Assembly: GCF_016695175.1 (NCBI RefSeq)
Contig: NZ_CP068022.1
Span: 186,001-250,000, forward strand
Length of the DNA stretch: 64,000 bases
Source: Pseudoalteromonas sp. GCY
GTDB lineage: Bacteria > Pseudomonadota > Gammaproteobacteria > Enterobacterales > Alteromonadaceae
Reading direction: 5' to 3'
Shown: positions 26,235 to 34,308 of the stretch, piece after piece
How the letters are laid out: each line of letters begins with the position of its first letter
Numbering within the stretch: the stretch's first letter is position 1
The notes under the pieces: generated by a model
Databases searched by the model: none
What the model saw: only the letters and a program-made list of their open reading frames with translations
What the model was told of the DNA's origin: nothing
Translations under genes and position numbers: made by a program

Positions 26235-27149
26235 TTAACAAAACTTAAGCAAGGTTTCGTCAATTAATTTTGGTGTCGAGCCAACAAAGTCAGTTTCTTT
26301 TAACTGAGAAAGGAGTTCAATCCCCTCTTTTTGCTGTACTTGCGACAGTGGCACATAAGGTAATCTAAATACCGGTTTGACTGCGCCAGTCATAATCAAA
26401 GCCGAATTGATAGCAATTGGATTTGGTTCGCAGAAGAGCCAGTTCATTAACGGTTGCAATGACTGATTAAGCGCTTGGTTAGGCGTGTCCATCAATTGTC
26501 TGAATAAGCCCGGAATGATGTTTGAAGCAACAGAAATAACGCCATGAGATTGGCTGTTATGGCGGCTATCGTGGGCTTGATCATCGTTACCTGACCAACA
26601 CGCAATGCCTTTCGCTTCATAGTGCGCGATACGCTCATCACCCGCACATTCTTTCATACCAACAAAATGCTTGTGGCTGGCCAGCGGCTCAATGATATCA
26701 GGCGTAATGTCCTGTCCCGTTCTGCCAGGCACGTTGTAAATAAAGCCAGGACCGATTTCTAATACTTCTTTCAAGTGTGCCTTCACACCCGCAATTGAGG
26801 TTTTGCCATAATACGGGTTTATTTGTAGTGCACAGTGCATACCTGATGCAAACCCATATTCAGTCGCTTTTTTTGCTTCTCTGGTGTTATTGCTGCCGGT
26901 GTTACCAACAATCAGCAATTTATCGCCAAACTTATTCGCCGAATGGGCAATGAGCATTAAGTGCTCTTCCCAATTCATCAGTTGGCCTTCACCTGTGGTG
27001 CCACCTACAACAATACCATCGACACCGCCTGCAATTTGCGCTTCGACTAGCTTGTCGTAAGTATCTAAGTCAATTTCACCCGCCATTGTGTAAGGGGTTT
27101 TAATAGCGGTAATTAAGCTTGCTTTTTTTATTGATTGGATCTGATGCAT
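26235..27149 (-). CDS. dapA: 4-Hydroxy-tetrahydrodipicolinate synthase, plant-like type
   Basis: A 304-residue class-I aldolase from ATG 27149; 22 upstream residues of a longer ORF do not fit the family. Catalytic residues are visible: Lys166 (VGMKECAG) forms the Schiff base with pyruvate, Tyr138 (FIYNVPGRTG), Thr51-Thr52 (GGTTGEGQLM) and Tyr113-Tyr114 (NPYYGKTS). It condenses pyruvate and aspartate semialdehyde in lysine/DAP synthesis. The blocks TAIKTPY, VGGTTGEGQLMNWEEH, VGNTGSNNTREA, INPYYGKTS and WLFCEPNPIA look like the chloroplast enzyme rather than E. coli DapA. It may be a second copy. rhlE follows 55 bases downstream. Confidence 0.88.
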   Translation of the reverse strand: MHQIQSIKKASLITAIKTPYTMAGEIDLDTYDKLVEAQIAGGVDGIVVGGTTGEGQLMNWEEHLMLIAHSANKFGDKLLIVGNTGSNNTREAKKATEYGFASGMHCALQINPYYGKTSIAGVKAHLKEVLEIGPGFIYNVPGRTGQDITPDIIEPLASHKHFVGMKECAGDERIAHYEAKGIACWSGNDDQAHDSRHNSQSHGVISVASNIIPGLFRQLMDTPNQALNQSLQPLMNWLFCEPNPIAINSALIMTGAVKPVFRLPYVPLSQVQQKEGIELLSQLKETDFVGSTPKLIDETLLKFC

Positions 27150-27323
27150 GGTCTTTCTATTACTCTTCCAGTTGACAGCCATTTTTACCATAAATCTGAC
27201 TGAGATCCGACCCATAAACCTAAGGAAATCGGTTAAATCTAATGAAATTTAACTTTAGTGCTTGTTATTTGCGTAAAGATCCAGCAAAATCCAAAACACT
27301 GTATATTTATCCAGTTTAATTTT

Positions 27324-27977
27324 ATGGGACTGACACATTTTCTAAATACGCACTTTTATACCACTTTGGAGCTGAGCAGCAGCTTAAAGATACCTGAAGA
27401 ACAGCTCTTAGAATGGCAACAAATGAGCCTATTCCCAAATCCGAGTTATAGTATTCAAAATCAAATTAAGTGTAGTTCGTACTTTGGCCTGTACGAATGT
27501 GAAGAATATACTGATTTTTATGCCCGAGGCCTACTAAATTGGGGGCAACTTTTACTTAAACATAAAGTCGATCAATCAAGTAGTGCATTTGAGTTATTTC
27601 AACAGCGTTACTGTGAAGCACTTGCGAAATGTATTGAAAAAGGCTTTTACACCGAAGATCCAAGCTTTAGTGATGACCTTACGGAGCATGTACAACAAGT
27701 TTGGCAACAGTTTTTATGTGGCAAGTATGGTGTGATCAGCCAAAATGGTCTCATAGAGGAAGCGCTTTATATTGACCTAGGGCGCGCGATTATCGACGAT
27801 ATAACAGAAGCAAGAACCGCCAGTAGTATTGCCCCAGAGCAACGTAGTCAAGTACACTGCGCCATGAAGCTACTAAACAAAGCACTAGCAGCCAATACTC
27901 AGGCTGAGCAAACAGAGTCGCTACGCACTCGATACATTGACCAATTGATTAGTAAGTACGACTTATCAATCAAATAA
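27324..27977 (+). CDS. DUF6058-like protein
   Basis: A 217-residue cytoplasmic protein read from ATG 27324 (MGLTHFLNTHFYTT); a GTG at 27258 would add 22 residues that look non-coding. The N-terminal helix-turn-helix-like LELSSSLKIPEEQLLEWQQMSLFPNPSY, followed by YECEEYTDFYARGLLNWGQLLL, resembles the DUF6058 family. No enzyme motif is visible. It is divergent from dapA. A weak stem-loop (27984-28010) lies between it and the convergent small gene. Confidence 0.65.
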   Translation: MGLTHFLNTHFYTTLELSSSLKIPEEQLLEWQQMSLFPNPSYSIQNQIKCSSYFGLYECEEYTDFYARGLLNWGQLLLKHKVDQSSSAFELFQQRYCEALAKCIEKGFYTEDPSFSDDLTEHVQQVWQQFLCGKYGVISQNGLIEEALYIDLGRAIIDDITEARTASSIAPEQRSQVHCAMKLLNKALAANTQAEQTESLRTRYIDQLISKYDLSIK

Positions 27978-28023
27978 TCTGCTGTCTGGCGCACAATAGT
28001 TCTGCCAGACAATCTATGTGTAT

Positions 28024-28278
28024 TTATATTTGCTGTTCGATGTGCGCACGAATTATCTCAAATGCTTTTAAGACCTTTAACTGATCTTTACATAAGCTGT
28101 CGTACCAAGCATCGAACAGTTCATCATCTTGCTCACTGAGCGTTTGATACTGTGCCAGTAGTGTCACTATGTCACTATGTGTGCAAGAGAGTGTGTCTAA
28201 CTCTTGCTGTAACGCGCTATCATCGCTGCTGTGAAGCTTAGCCAAAATTGAGTTATCTAACTCAGCATGTTTATCCAT
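28024..28278 (-). CDS. Small helical protein of unknown function
   Basis: An 84-residue acidic, mostly helical protein with no signal peptide; two Cys are present. I do not recognise it. Start ATG 28278 has only a weak RBS (AGAGCATTTATT). It faces the DUF6058-like gene convergently. Confidence 0.5.
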   Translation of the reverse strand: MDKHAELDNSILAKLHSSDDSALQQELDTLSCTHSDIVTLLAQYQTLSEQDDELFDAWYDSLCKDQLKVLKAFEIIRAHIEQQI

Positions 28279-28735
28279 AATAAATGCTCTATATCTGTAT
28301 TGCGTTAGCGAAGAAAGTACTTTCGCGAACGTACTAGGTTTTAATTATTTGCTAGGCCTCTCTCATTTAGTGAAGGTTATTAACCGTTAAGCCAGCCTCA
28401 ATTGGAACTCACTCTTTTATCTCATATCTATCAAACCAACAGGCTTACATCGATAGCTATATTCCAAAAAAGTCTATTCGCTACTATTCCGGTTAGGTGT
28501 CAACACTAATATGACTACTTGAGAAACTATCTAGAACTAGTTATATCAGGCAATTTTAAGGAAAGTAAGCCCCTTTTAATCAACTGCTCAAGATGCATTC
28601 AGTTTAGTTCCGCATGCGTCGACAAATTAGGCGTATCGCACTAAATAGCGGCAACGACAAATTAGTTGTTGAGAATAGTTTTTATTTGATTTATATTGAT
28701 ACAATATAACAACACATTATTTAGGAGTCGTTGTC
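28279..28735. other. 457-bp intergenic region ahead of L31B
   Basis: No convincing ORF or RNA gene seen. It holds an imperfect inverted repeat at 28303-28331 (with the perfect core GAAAGTACTTTC at 28313-28324) and the palindrome at 28691-28709 close to the L31B start. The rest is unassigned. Confidence 0.5.
28691..28709. promoter_or_regulatory. Candidate Zur-type operator upstream of L31B-L36B
   Basis: TTATATTGATACAATATAA is a palindrome of two 8-bp arms around 3 bases, 27 bp before the L31B start. Genes for zinc-free ribosomal paralogues are classic Zur targets, so a zinc-responsive operator is likely from context. The spacing is looser than the usual Zur box, so the regulator assignment is tentative. 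Confidence 0.5.
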
Positions 28736-28993
28736 GTGAAACCCAATATCCACCCTGATTATCAACTTGTTGCCTTCCATGATACATCGGTTGATAAGTA
28801 CTTTATCGTCGGTTCAACCATTAAATCGGACAGAACCGTTGAATTAGATGGTAAGACTTACCCTTACTTCCCAATTGATGTCTCTAGCGCGTCTCACCCT
28901 TTCTACACAGGTAAACAGAAGTTGGTGGCAAGTGATGGTCGTGTTGCACAATTTAACCGCCGCTTTAAAAACCTTGCGACTAAAAAAGGATAA
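28736..28993 (+). CDS. rpmE2: 50S ribosomal protein L31, type B (zinc-free)
   Basis: An 85-residue L31 paralogue. It has the type-B pattern [48 protein letters not shown], and lacks the CxxC zinc ligands of the normal protein. Under zinc shortage it replaces L31 in the ribosome and so frees zinc. Start codon at 28736 is GTG, with RBS TTTAGGAGTCG. It is followed 5 bases later by the L36B gene. Confidence 0.93.
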   Translation: MKPNIHPDYQLVAFHDTSVDKYFIVGSTIKSDRTVELDGKTYPYFPIDVSSASHPFYTGKQKLVASDGRVAQFNRRFKNLATKKG

Positions 28994-28998
28994 ACCAG

Positions 28999-29136
28999 AT
29001 GAAAGTACTGAGCTCACTCAAAAGCGCCAAAAATAGACCTGGGTGCCAAGTTGTAAAAAGACGTGGTCGGGTTTATGTAATTTGTAAATCTAATCCGCGA
29101 TTTAAAGCGGTTCAAGGTAAGAAAAAGAAACGTTAA
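28999..29136 (+). CDS. rpmJ2: 50S ribosomal protein L36, type B
   Basis: A 45-residue L36 paralogue ([34 protein letters not shown]) with the lysine-rich tail KKKKR. The normal zinc ligand set is reduced: only two Cys are present. It starts 5 bases after the L31B stop and is translated with it. Identification is by the family pattern. Confidence 0.93.
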   Translation: MKVLSSLKSAKNRPGCQVVKRRGRVYVICKSNPRFKAVQGKKKKR

Positions 29137-29153
29137 AAGTCAAAATAAGAAGG

Positions 29154-29180
29154 TTAAAGGTGGGCATTGCCCACCTTTAA
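29154..29180. terminator. Bidirectional rho-independent terminator
   Basis: TTAAAGGTGGGC, loop ATT, GCCCACCTTTAA: a perfect 12-bp stem between the L36B gene and the convergent metallopeptidase gene. Confidence 0.75.
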
Positions 29181-29191
29181 TAGATATAGCG

Positions 29192-31267
29192 CTAGTCTTT
29201 TGCTTCCCACAATGAGAATTCGCCTAGTTGAATTAGGCGTCCGCTAGCGCCACCAATTCCACCGCCCTCACGGGTATGCTCTAGTTCCAAGCGATACTGG
29301 GTATACGCATTTGGACTCTTGATAGCAAAGCTATAATATTCCATCGTATTAGGTAATTCGCTGAACTGTTGAGTATCTAGCGTAATCCAATTAGTGCCGT
29401 CATTTGAGCCCTGTAACTGCCAAGCATTAGGAAAGCGATGAGGGTTGTCTCCCGCTGTCGCTAATGAGTAGTATTTTGCTGTTTTAGCGCTGTCGAAGAC
29501 ATAGTTAACATGGGCCTTATCAACCTGTTTTATCGGCAACAAGTCAGGCGCATATTGTGCAAGCCAAGCAGGCGCTTCCAACACCACATTAAATTTAGAG
29601 GTAATATTTCGGTCATTGAGCTTATCTGCCCCCTCATTAAAAGGCACAAGTGCAGTTCCGTTTGTTGTTACCTGAGTGCTAGTCGGTGCAAAGTTCTGAT
29701 AGCCAAGTGGTACTGGTGGTAACTTACCGACACTTGCTAGGTAGACTTGGTACTCTTCAAATACCGCATTAATCCCACGCTGTTCGCCAAATATGGATTT
29801 AAAGGCTTTGTCTAAACTCCACGCTTCAAGCGTTTTTGCCGCCGCATTAAACTTGCGAATAAAGTCCGTGTTACGATGACTGTTTTCTACCCACTCAAAG
29901 AAGAATGCGGTTTGATCGTAAGCATCAACATTGTAGTGTTCCATCCAACGAACTCCACCACGTCTATGTTCTAAATAACCAGCATCAATTCGAATAAAGT
30001 TAGCCAGCGCTTCAAGATAGGTATGATAATCCGTGCCAGGACGATATTCTCCTTCAGCCGGAACATTATTGTATCCATGAGTCAGCTCATGCCACAGCAC
30101 GCCGATTACTTCGTTACGGATAGCCTCATCTCCAAGACCTTCTAGGTTAGCGATATGCTTAACATCGAATCTAAGCTCCATAAACTTACCTTCGCCTGCC
30201 TTTGATGCAGGCGCATCAAAGTCACCCGTGATAAAAGTAACATGCTCAAAAACGTTGATTTCGGTTACATTATTAAACAAACGCTTGGCAATCTTCAAAG
30301 AGATCTCATGAATAAGGGCATTTAGGTCTGGGACTGCACGTTCAAGCGCCAGCTGTCCGGGATGCTCAGGTAATTCCTTTTTCACTTCAATTATAGGCTC
30401 TGGAAACCCTGCCCATGGCGAGGCTGGATCCCACACACGGATAAAGTCTTGTTGAACTAATGTCGCTTCCCCTTTGTCGTTACTCGCAACCAGCGTAATG
30501 GTTTTCGGCCCTAACGCTTCAAACTTAACCAGTGGATTTTGCTCTGTACTTGTCGCAGGGGTGCCACTTTCAAAAGTCCATTGCCAATTAGTCGGGTTAA
30601 CTAACGACTCATCTCTAAAAACAATATACTCAGAGACTTCTGGTGTTGTGTTTGTGGCACTAAACGAGACGATAGGAATATCCGATACTGTTTTGATTTC
30701 GAGCTCCGCTAGTTGCGTAATATCAGCACCATAGCTATCCGTACCACCATGTACTAAATCAAACTTGAAGTAGCGATACTTTTCGCCGCTTTCGGCCAAT
30801 TCAAAATTGCGAGTCAGTCCTCGAGCAGAGAATACTTCCCCCGCTCTTGAGTCCAGCTCAACCCATTCTGATTTATCATTTGAGCCATATACAACCCACT
30901 GTTTTGGATCTCGGTTCGCTTCGTCGTTTGCTGACGTAAAGCTATATTCCCTAAGTTCAATCTCTGTCGCCGCTTTAAACACTACAGTGACGTTTGGCGC
31001 AAAAGCGAGGAATTTTGTACTCGTGTTAGCGTCGATAAGTTTGTCGACACTTTCACCTGCGGGAGAAGCCTGTACACCATCCGCTAAAATAGCCTCTATC
31101 TCAACTCCAGTATCTGAGGTGATATTACGCAATGCGCCAGAGTCTGGCTGACCGGATGATTGAGTTTGTTCAGGCTTGTCACGTTCAACAAATTCAGAAC
31201 CATCATTACAGCCAACTAGTGTCGCAGCGACGGCCATTGCCACTGCTGATAGCATTAATTTTCTCAT
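29192..31267 (-). CDS. Lipoprotein metallopeptidase of the basic-secretory-protein type, with discoidin domains
   Basis: A 691-residue lipoprotein (lipobox LVGC, Cys20). Domains in order: F5/8C (discoidin)-like at ~45-195, PKD-like beta-sandwich at ~200-275, peptidase at ~285-520 and a second discoidin-like domain at ~535-690. The peptidase holds LWHELTHGY, giving the HExxH zinc motif at 393-397, then EALANFIRIDAG and TAFFFEWVEN, as in the peptidase family of plants and bacteria (PF04450). Discoidin domains often bind glycans or surfaces. The receptor gene ends 17 bases upstream on the same strand, so they form an operon. Substrate unknown; glycoprotein is the best guess. RBS AAGGGTAACGAA precedes the ATG. 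Confidence 0.82.
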   Translation of the reverse strand: MRKLMLSAVAMAVAATLVGCNDGSEFVERDKPEQTQSSGQPDSGALRNITSDTGVEIEAILADGVQASPAGESVDKLIDANTSTKFLAFAPNVTVVFKAATEIELREYSFTSANDEANRDPKQWVVYGSNDKSEWVELDSRAGEVFSARGLTRNFELAESGEKYRYFKFDLVHGGTDSYGADITQLAELEIKTVSDIPIVSFSATNTTPEVSEYIVFRDESLVNPTNWQWTFESGTPATSTEQNPLVKFEALGPKTITLVASNDKGEATLVQQDFIRVWDPASPWAGFPEPIIEVKKELPEHPGQLALERAVPDLNALIHEISLKIAKRLFNNVTEINVFEHVTFITGDFDAPASKAGEGKFMELRFDVKHIANLEGLGDEAIRNEVIGVLWHELTHGYNNVPAEGEYRPGTDYHTYLEALANFIRIDAGYLEHRRGGVRWMEHYNVDAYDQTAFFFEWVENSHRNTDFIRKFNAAAKTLEAWSLDKAFKSIFGEQRGINAVFEEYQVYLASVGKLPPVPLGYQNFAPTSTQVTTNGTALVPFNEGADKLNDRNITSKFNVVLEAPAWLAQYAPDLLPIKQVDKAHVNYVFDSAKTAKYYSLATAGDNPHRFPNAWQLQGSNDGTNWITLDTQQFSELPNTMEYYSFAIKSPNAYTQYRLELEHTREGGGIGGASGRLIQLGEFSLWEAKD

Positions 31268-31284
31268 TTCGTTACCCTTTATTA

Positions 31285-34113
31285 TTAAAATTGGTAGTTA
31301 ACTTTTAGTAAGAACTCGCGCCCGTTCGTGTCATAATTACCCGCTTTATAGAATGGGTAACTTCTAAACGAGTCGTCTTGAGGCGGCATCGCATTTAATA
31401 AGTTTTGTACCGTAAACATCACTCGCGTGTTGTCATTGATATAATGACCAATGGTTAGGTTATGCTTTATCCATGCGGGTAACTTTTCTCTTTGACCAAA
31501 ATCAGCACCGTTCCAATTTTTTCCTTTATAATTTACCTGCCATGAAATTGCGGTCTTTTCCAGTTGCCAAGTCAGGTTAAAAGACGCCATATCTTTGAAG
31601 TTATAGTTATCTTGACTGTCTAACACGTCTTCAAGCGGATCTTCGGGACGAAGCTTTTCTTTTTTCTTTAAAACATGGCTGTAATCAAGCTTATAAATGA
31701 ACTCGCCAAGCTCTGACTCAAACGTGCCCTTCACACCAAAGTTGACGCCGCCATGCTGCCTTTCCGCGGCGTTTATATAACCTTCTCTGATAATGGCTGC
31801 GGTGTACGGTAACCCTTTTTTCGTGTTCCCTAACCAGTCGGTTGCCAGACCATCTTGGTCAAATCGCTGTACTCTGTCTTGCATATTGGCGCATTTAGCA
31901 GAAGACGAATCAATTAGGCCGTTTTCACACTTCCAGACATTATCAAGAATTTCGCCAGACCCAAGTCGAGTAATTTTGTCTTTTAAGACAATGTCATAAA
32001 CATCAACATTGAATGACAGCTCAGGGGAGTACTCATACACAAGACCGAACGTTAATGAATGACCAGACTCTTCTTTTAAAGTTGGATCGCCTGCCGAGAT
32101 TGTCTCAAAGTCAGCATCTAGCTTTGGCTCATTGCTATTTGTTGTGTCTAAGTCTGCACAGCTGATAGTTAATGCATCAGCATTATATTGAGCGGGATCC
32201 CCTGTGGTTTGAAAACGTAGGCAAGCATCTGCAATCACTCTGTCCGAGCCTCGTCCAAAGTTACCAGCAAACCCTTGATATACTGAACTCATGCTAGGAC
32301 CACGGAACGTTGTTCCATACGCACTTCTTAGCATCAGCGCGTCAGTGGGAGAGTATTTAAAACCAATTTGATAAGTGAATGCCCCACCAACATCAGAAAT
32401 ATCATCATAGTGGTCATAACGCAGCGCTATTTCACTAGAGATCTGTTCAGTAATAGGGATCATAAATTCTGTCGCCGCAGCATAACGGTTACGTTCACCA
32501 TCGGTGATAACACCAGTTAGACCGACAAATTCTTTATTTAGTATTCTGCTATCTGGCGTCGCTCTCGTCCCTTCTTTCATCAGCTCAATATATGCGGCAA
32601 AAGACACAAATCCAGCTGGCAATTCAAATAAATCCCCGGACAGATCTGCGGTTAGAGTTTCATTAAACGATAAGCCATCGTAGGTTGCCCAATCAGCCAT
32701 GTTATACATATTGTCTTGGGTCAGAGGCGCAAAAAAAGCTTGGTAATTTGGACGGTAAATCGGCATGCCATCAACCTCTCCCAACTTAGGTCCTTTTAGC
32801 CAGTTATTTCCTTCAACCGTGTGATGCAAGTACCTATCAGAGAAATCGTATTGTGAACGGCTGAAGCCAACGGAGTAATAGTAATCTGCTATCTCCCCTT
32901 CAAGACCAAAACTAAATGAATAAGATTTATCATCGTATACCCGACCTAAGCCATCATTTGTATATTCTGAGTCATTCACTATCCGCCACATATACTTAAC
33001 TGGAGCGCCGTAGCCACCAGCTTTATTTTTGATATCAGGATCCCAAAACATGGATCCGTGAATTGACTCTGCATGAGCAAAGAAGAATGGATTTCGTGCC
33101 CCTTTCTTTTCTTGATCGATATAAAATCCGTTAACAAAAAAGCTGTGTTCGTCGTTGATGCTGTACACCGAATTGATATACAAACTCATGGTTTCAACTT
33201 GGTTACGTAGCAAATTGTTGCCGGTTTCATCCCACCCACAGCTTAGGCCGTAATCATTGCGGCTAATAAAGTGCTGAACCGCAGTCGGGTGTGGATTGTC
33301 ATCTGTGTTGCAGTACTGCGCCGAATATTGATTTTTGAACTCGGTGTTCTCAGCCCATACGGTAATTGAACGATTGAGCTCTCGTTTATTTGTTGGGTCT
33401 GGGTTATCCCAAACACTGTCATGAAAAGGTCTGTCGGCACCAGTTAGCGCTTCTTCCGTCTTGTATTCTAGCGAGTAGTCAAACGTAAAGTCGTCTTGTT
33501 CAAAACCACCAACAAACGACAAGCCTTTTTTATCACCCGTACCATAGGTATCCTGACCGTAGAATGCTTCAACGACATGCTCGTCCATACCTTTTTTGGT
33601 AATAATATTAACTACCCCAGCCATTGCGTCAGAACCGTAGATTGCAGAGCCGCCGCCCGATTGAATATCGATGCGCTCCACCATCGCCGTTGGCAACATA
33701 TCGAGATTAACAAAATTGGTTTGGCCACCGTAAGGCATTGGGTAATAAGCCAAGCGCTTGCCATTAACAAGAATAAGTGTGTATTCAGGTCCAACGCCTA
33801 ACAGGTTTAACTCTTTGGCGCCGGGCGTATAGGAGCCAGTTTCTACTTCGCCGAGAACGGCGCCACTGGCGGCGGAAATACTACTCAGTGCATCATACAC
33901 TGTGTTAAAGCCACTTCTGACCATATCAGCGGAAGAGAGACTTTGAACATTGGTAACACCTTCAATGGCGATACGTTTAATACGAGATCCTGTCACCTCA
34001 ACACGTTCTATTTCTTCTGCTTGTTCATCTGTTGCGGCTGTTACTGAGTTAGTTGTTACCGCCGCAAGAACAGCGGCGGCAATCAGGCTATGTTTATACA
34101 TTATTGTTGTCAT
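31285..34113 (-). CDS. TonB-dependent outer-membrane receptor
   Basis: A 942-residue receptor. The signal peptide ends near SVTAA; the plug follows (IERVEVTGSRIKRIAIEGV, VNGKRLAYYPMP, ERIDIQSGGGSAIYGSDAMAGVVNIITKK), then a ~800-residue beta-barrel ending REFLLKVNYQF, with the C-terminal aromatic expected for outer-membrane insertion. It imports a ligand using TonB energy. The ligand is unknown; proximity to two secreted peptidases and LacI-type operators suggests a peptide or glycan product. Two GGAACGTTCC sites lie 20-107 bp upstream. ATG at 34113 or at 34101 could be used. Confidence 0.92.
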   Translation of the reverse strand: MTTIMYKHSLIAAAVLAAVTTNSVTAATDEQAEEIERVEVTGSRIKRIAIEGVTNVQSLSSADMVRSGFNTVYDALSSISAASGAVLGEVETGSYTPGAKELNLLGVGPEYTLILVNGKRLAYYPMPYGGQTNFVNLDMLPTAMVERIDIQSGGGSAIYGSDAMAGVVNIITKKGMDEHVVEAFYGQDTYGTGDKKGLSFVGGFEQDDFTFDYSLEYKTEEALTGADRPFHDSVWDNPDPTNKRELNRSITVWAENTEFKNQYSAQYCNTDDNPHPTAVQHFISRNDYGLSCGWDETGNNLLRNQVETMSLYINSVYSINDEHSFFVNGFYIDQEKKGARNPFFFAHAESIHGSMFWDPDIKNKAGGYGAPVKYMWRIVNDSEYTNDGLGRVYDDKSYSFSFGLEGEIADYYYSVGFSRSQYDFSDRYLHHTVEGNNWLKGPKLGEVDGMPIYRPNYQAFFAPLTQDNMYNMADWATYDGLSFNETLTADLSGDLFELPAGFVSFAAYIELMKEGTRATPDSRILNKEFVGLTGVITDGERNRYAAATEFMIPITEQISSEIALRYDHYDDISDVGGAFTYQIGFKYSPTDALMLRSAYGTTFRGPSMSSVYQGFAGNFGRGSDRVIADACLRFQTTGDPAQYNADALTISCADLDTTNSNEPKLDADFETISAGDPTLKEESGHSLTFGLVYEYSPELSFNVDVYDIVLKDKITRLGSGEILDNVWKCENGLIDSSSAKCANMQDRVQRFDQDGLATDWLGNTKKGLPYTAAIIREGYINAAERQHGGVNFGVKGTFESELGEFIYKLDYSHVLKKKEKLRPEDPLEDVLDSQDNYNFKDMASFNLTWQLEKTAISWQVNYKGKNWNGADFGQREKLPAWIKHNLTIGHYINDNTRVMFTVQNLLNAMPPQDDSFRSYPFYKAGNYDTNGREFLLKVNYQF

Positions 34114-34132
34114 AAGACCCCCATGATTAAAA

Positions 34133-34142
34133 GGAACGTTCC
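34133..34142. promoter_or_regulatory. LacI-type operator GGAACGTTCC, proximal copy
   Basis: A 10-bp perfect palindrome with the central CG of LacI-family operators, 20 bp upstream of the receptor start. It is followed by AATT, as in the second copy 77 bp further upstream. The regulator is not encoded in the window. Confidence 0.65.
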
Positions 34143-34209
34143 AATTTTATTCTTGAAATTTTTTTCACCTTTAGCAAAACCAACAAAGCATCAGGCAGAC
34201 ACTTAAAAA

Positions 34210-34219
34210 GGAACGTTCC
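34210..34219. promoter_or_regulatory. LacI-type operator GGAACGTTCC, distal copy
   Basis: Identical to the site at 34133, with the same AAAAGG and CCAATT flanks, 77 bp away. The spacing would allow cooperative binding or looping. Identity is inferred from symmetry and repetition. Confidence 0.65.
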
Positions 34220-34308
34220 AATTATGAGCAATAAAACAAGTCTGTCAACAAATTCTGTACATTTACAGCACAGTGATGACAAATTGTAACCATCTAGTTC
34301 TTGCTAGT

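Noticed and set aside
28848..29036. Plus-strand ORF overlapping L31B and L36B
   Set aside because: It is a shadow frame of two well-identified ribosomal protein genes.
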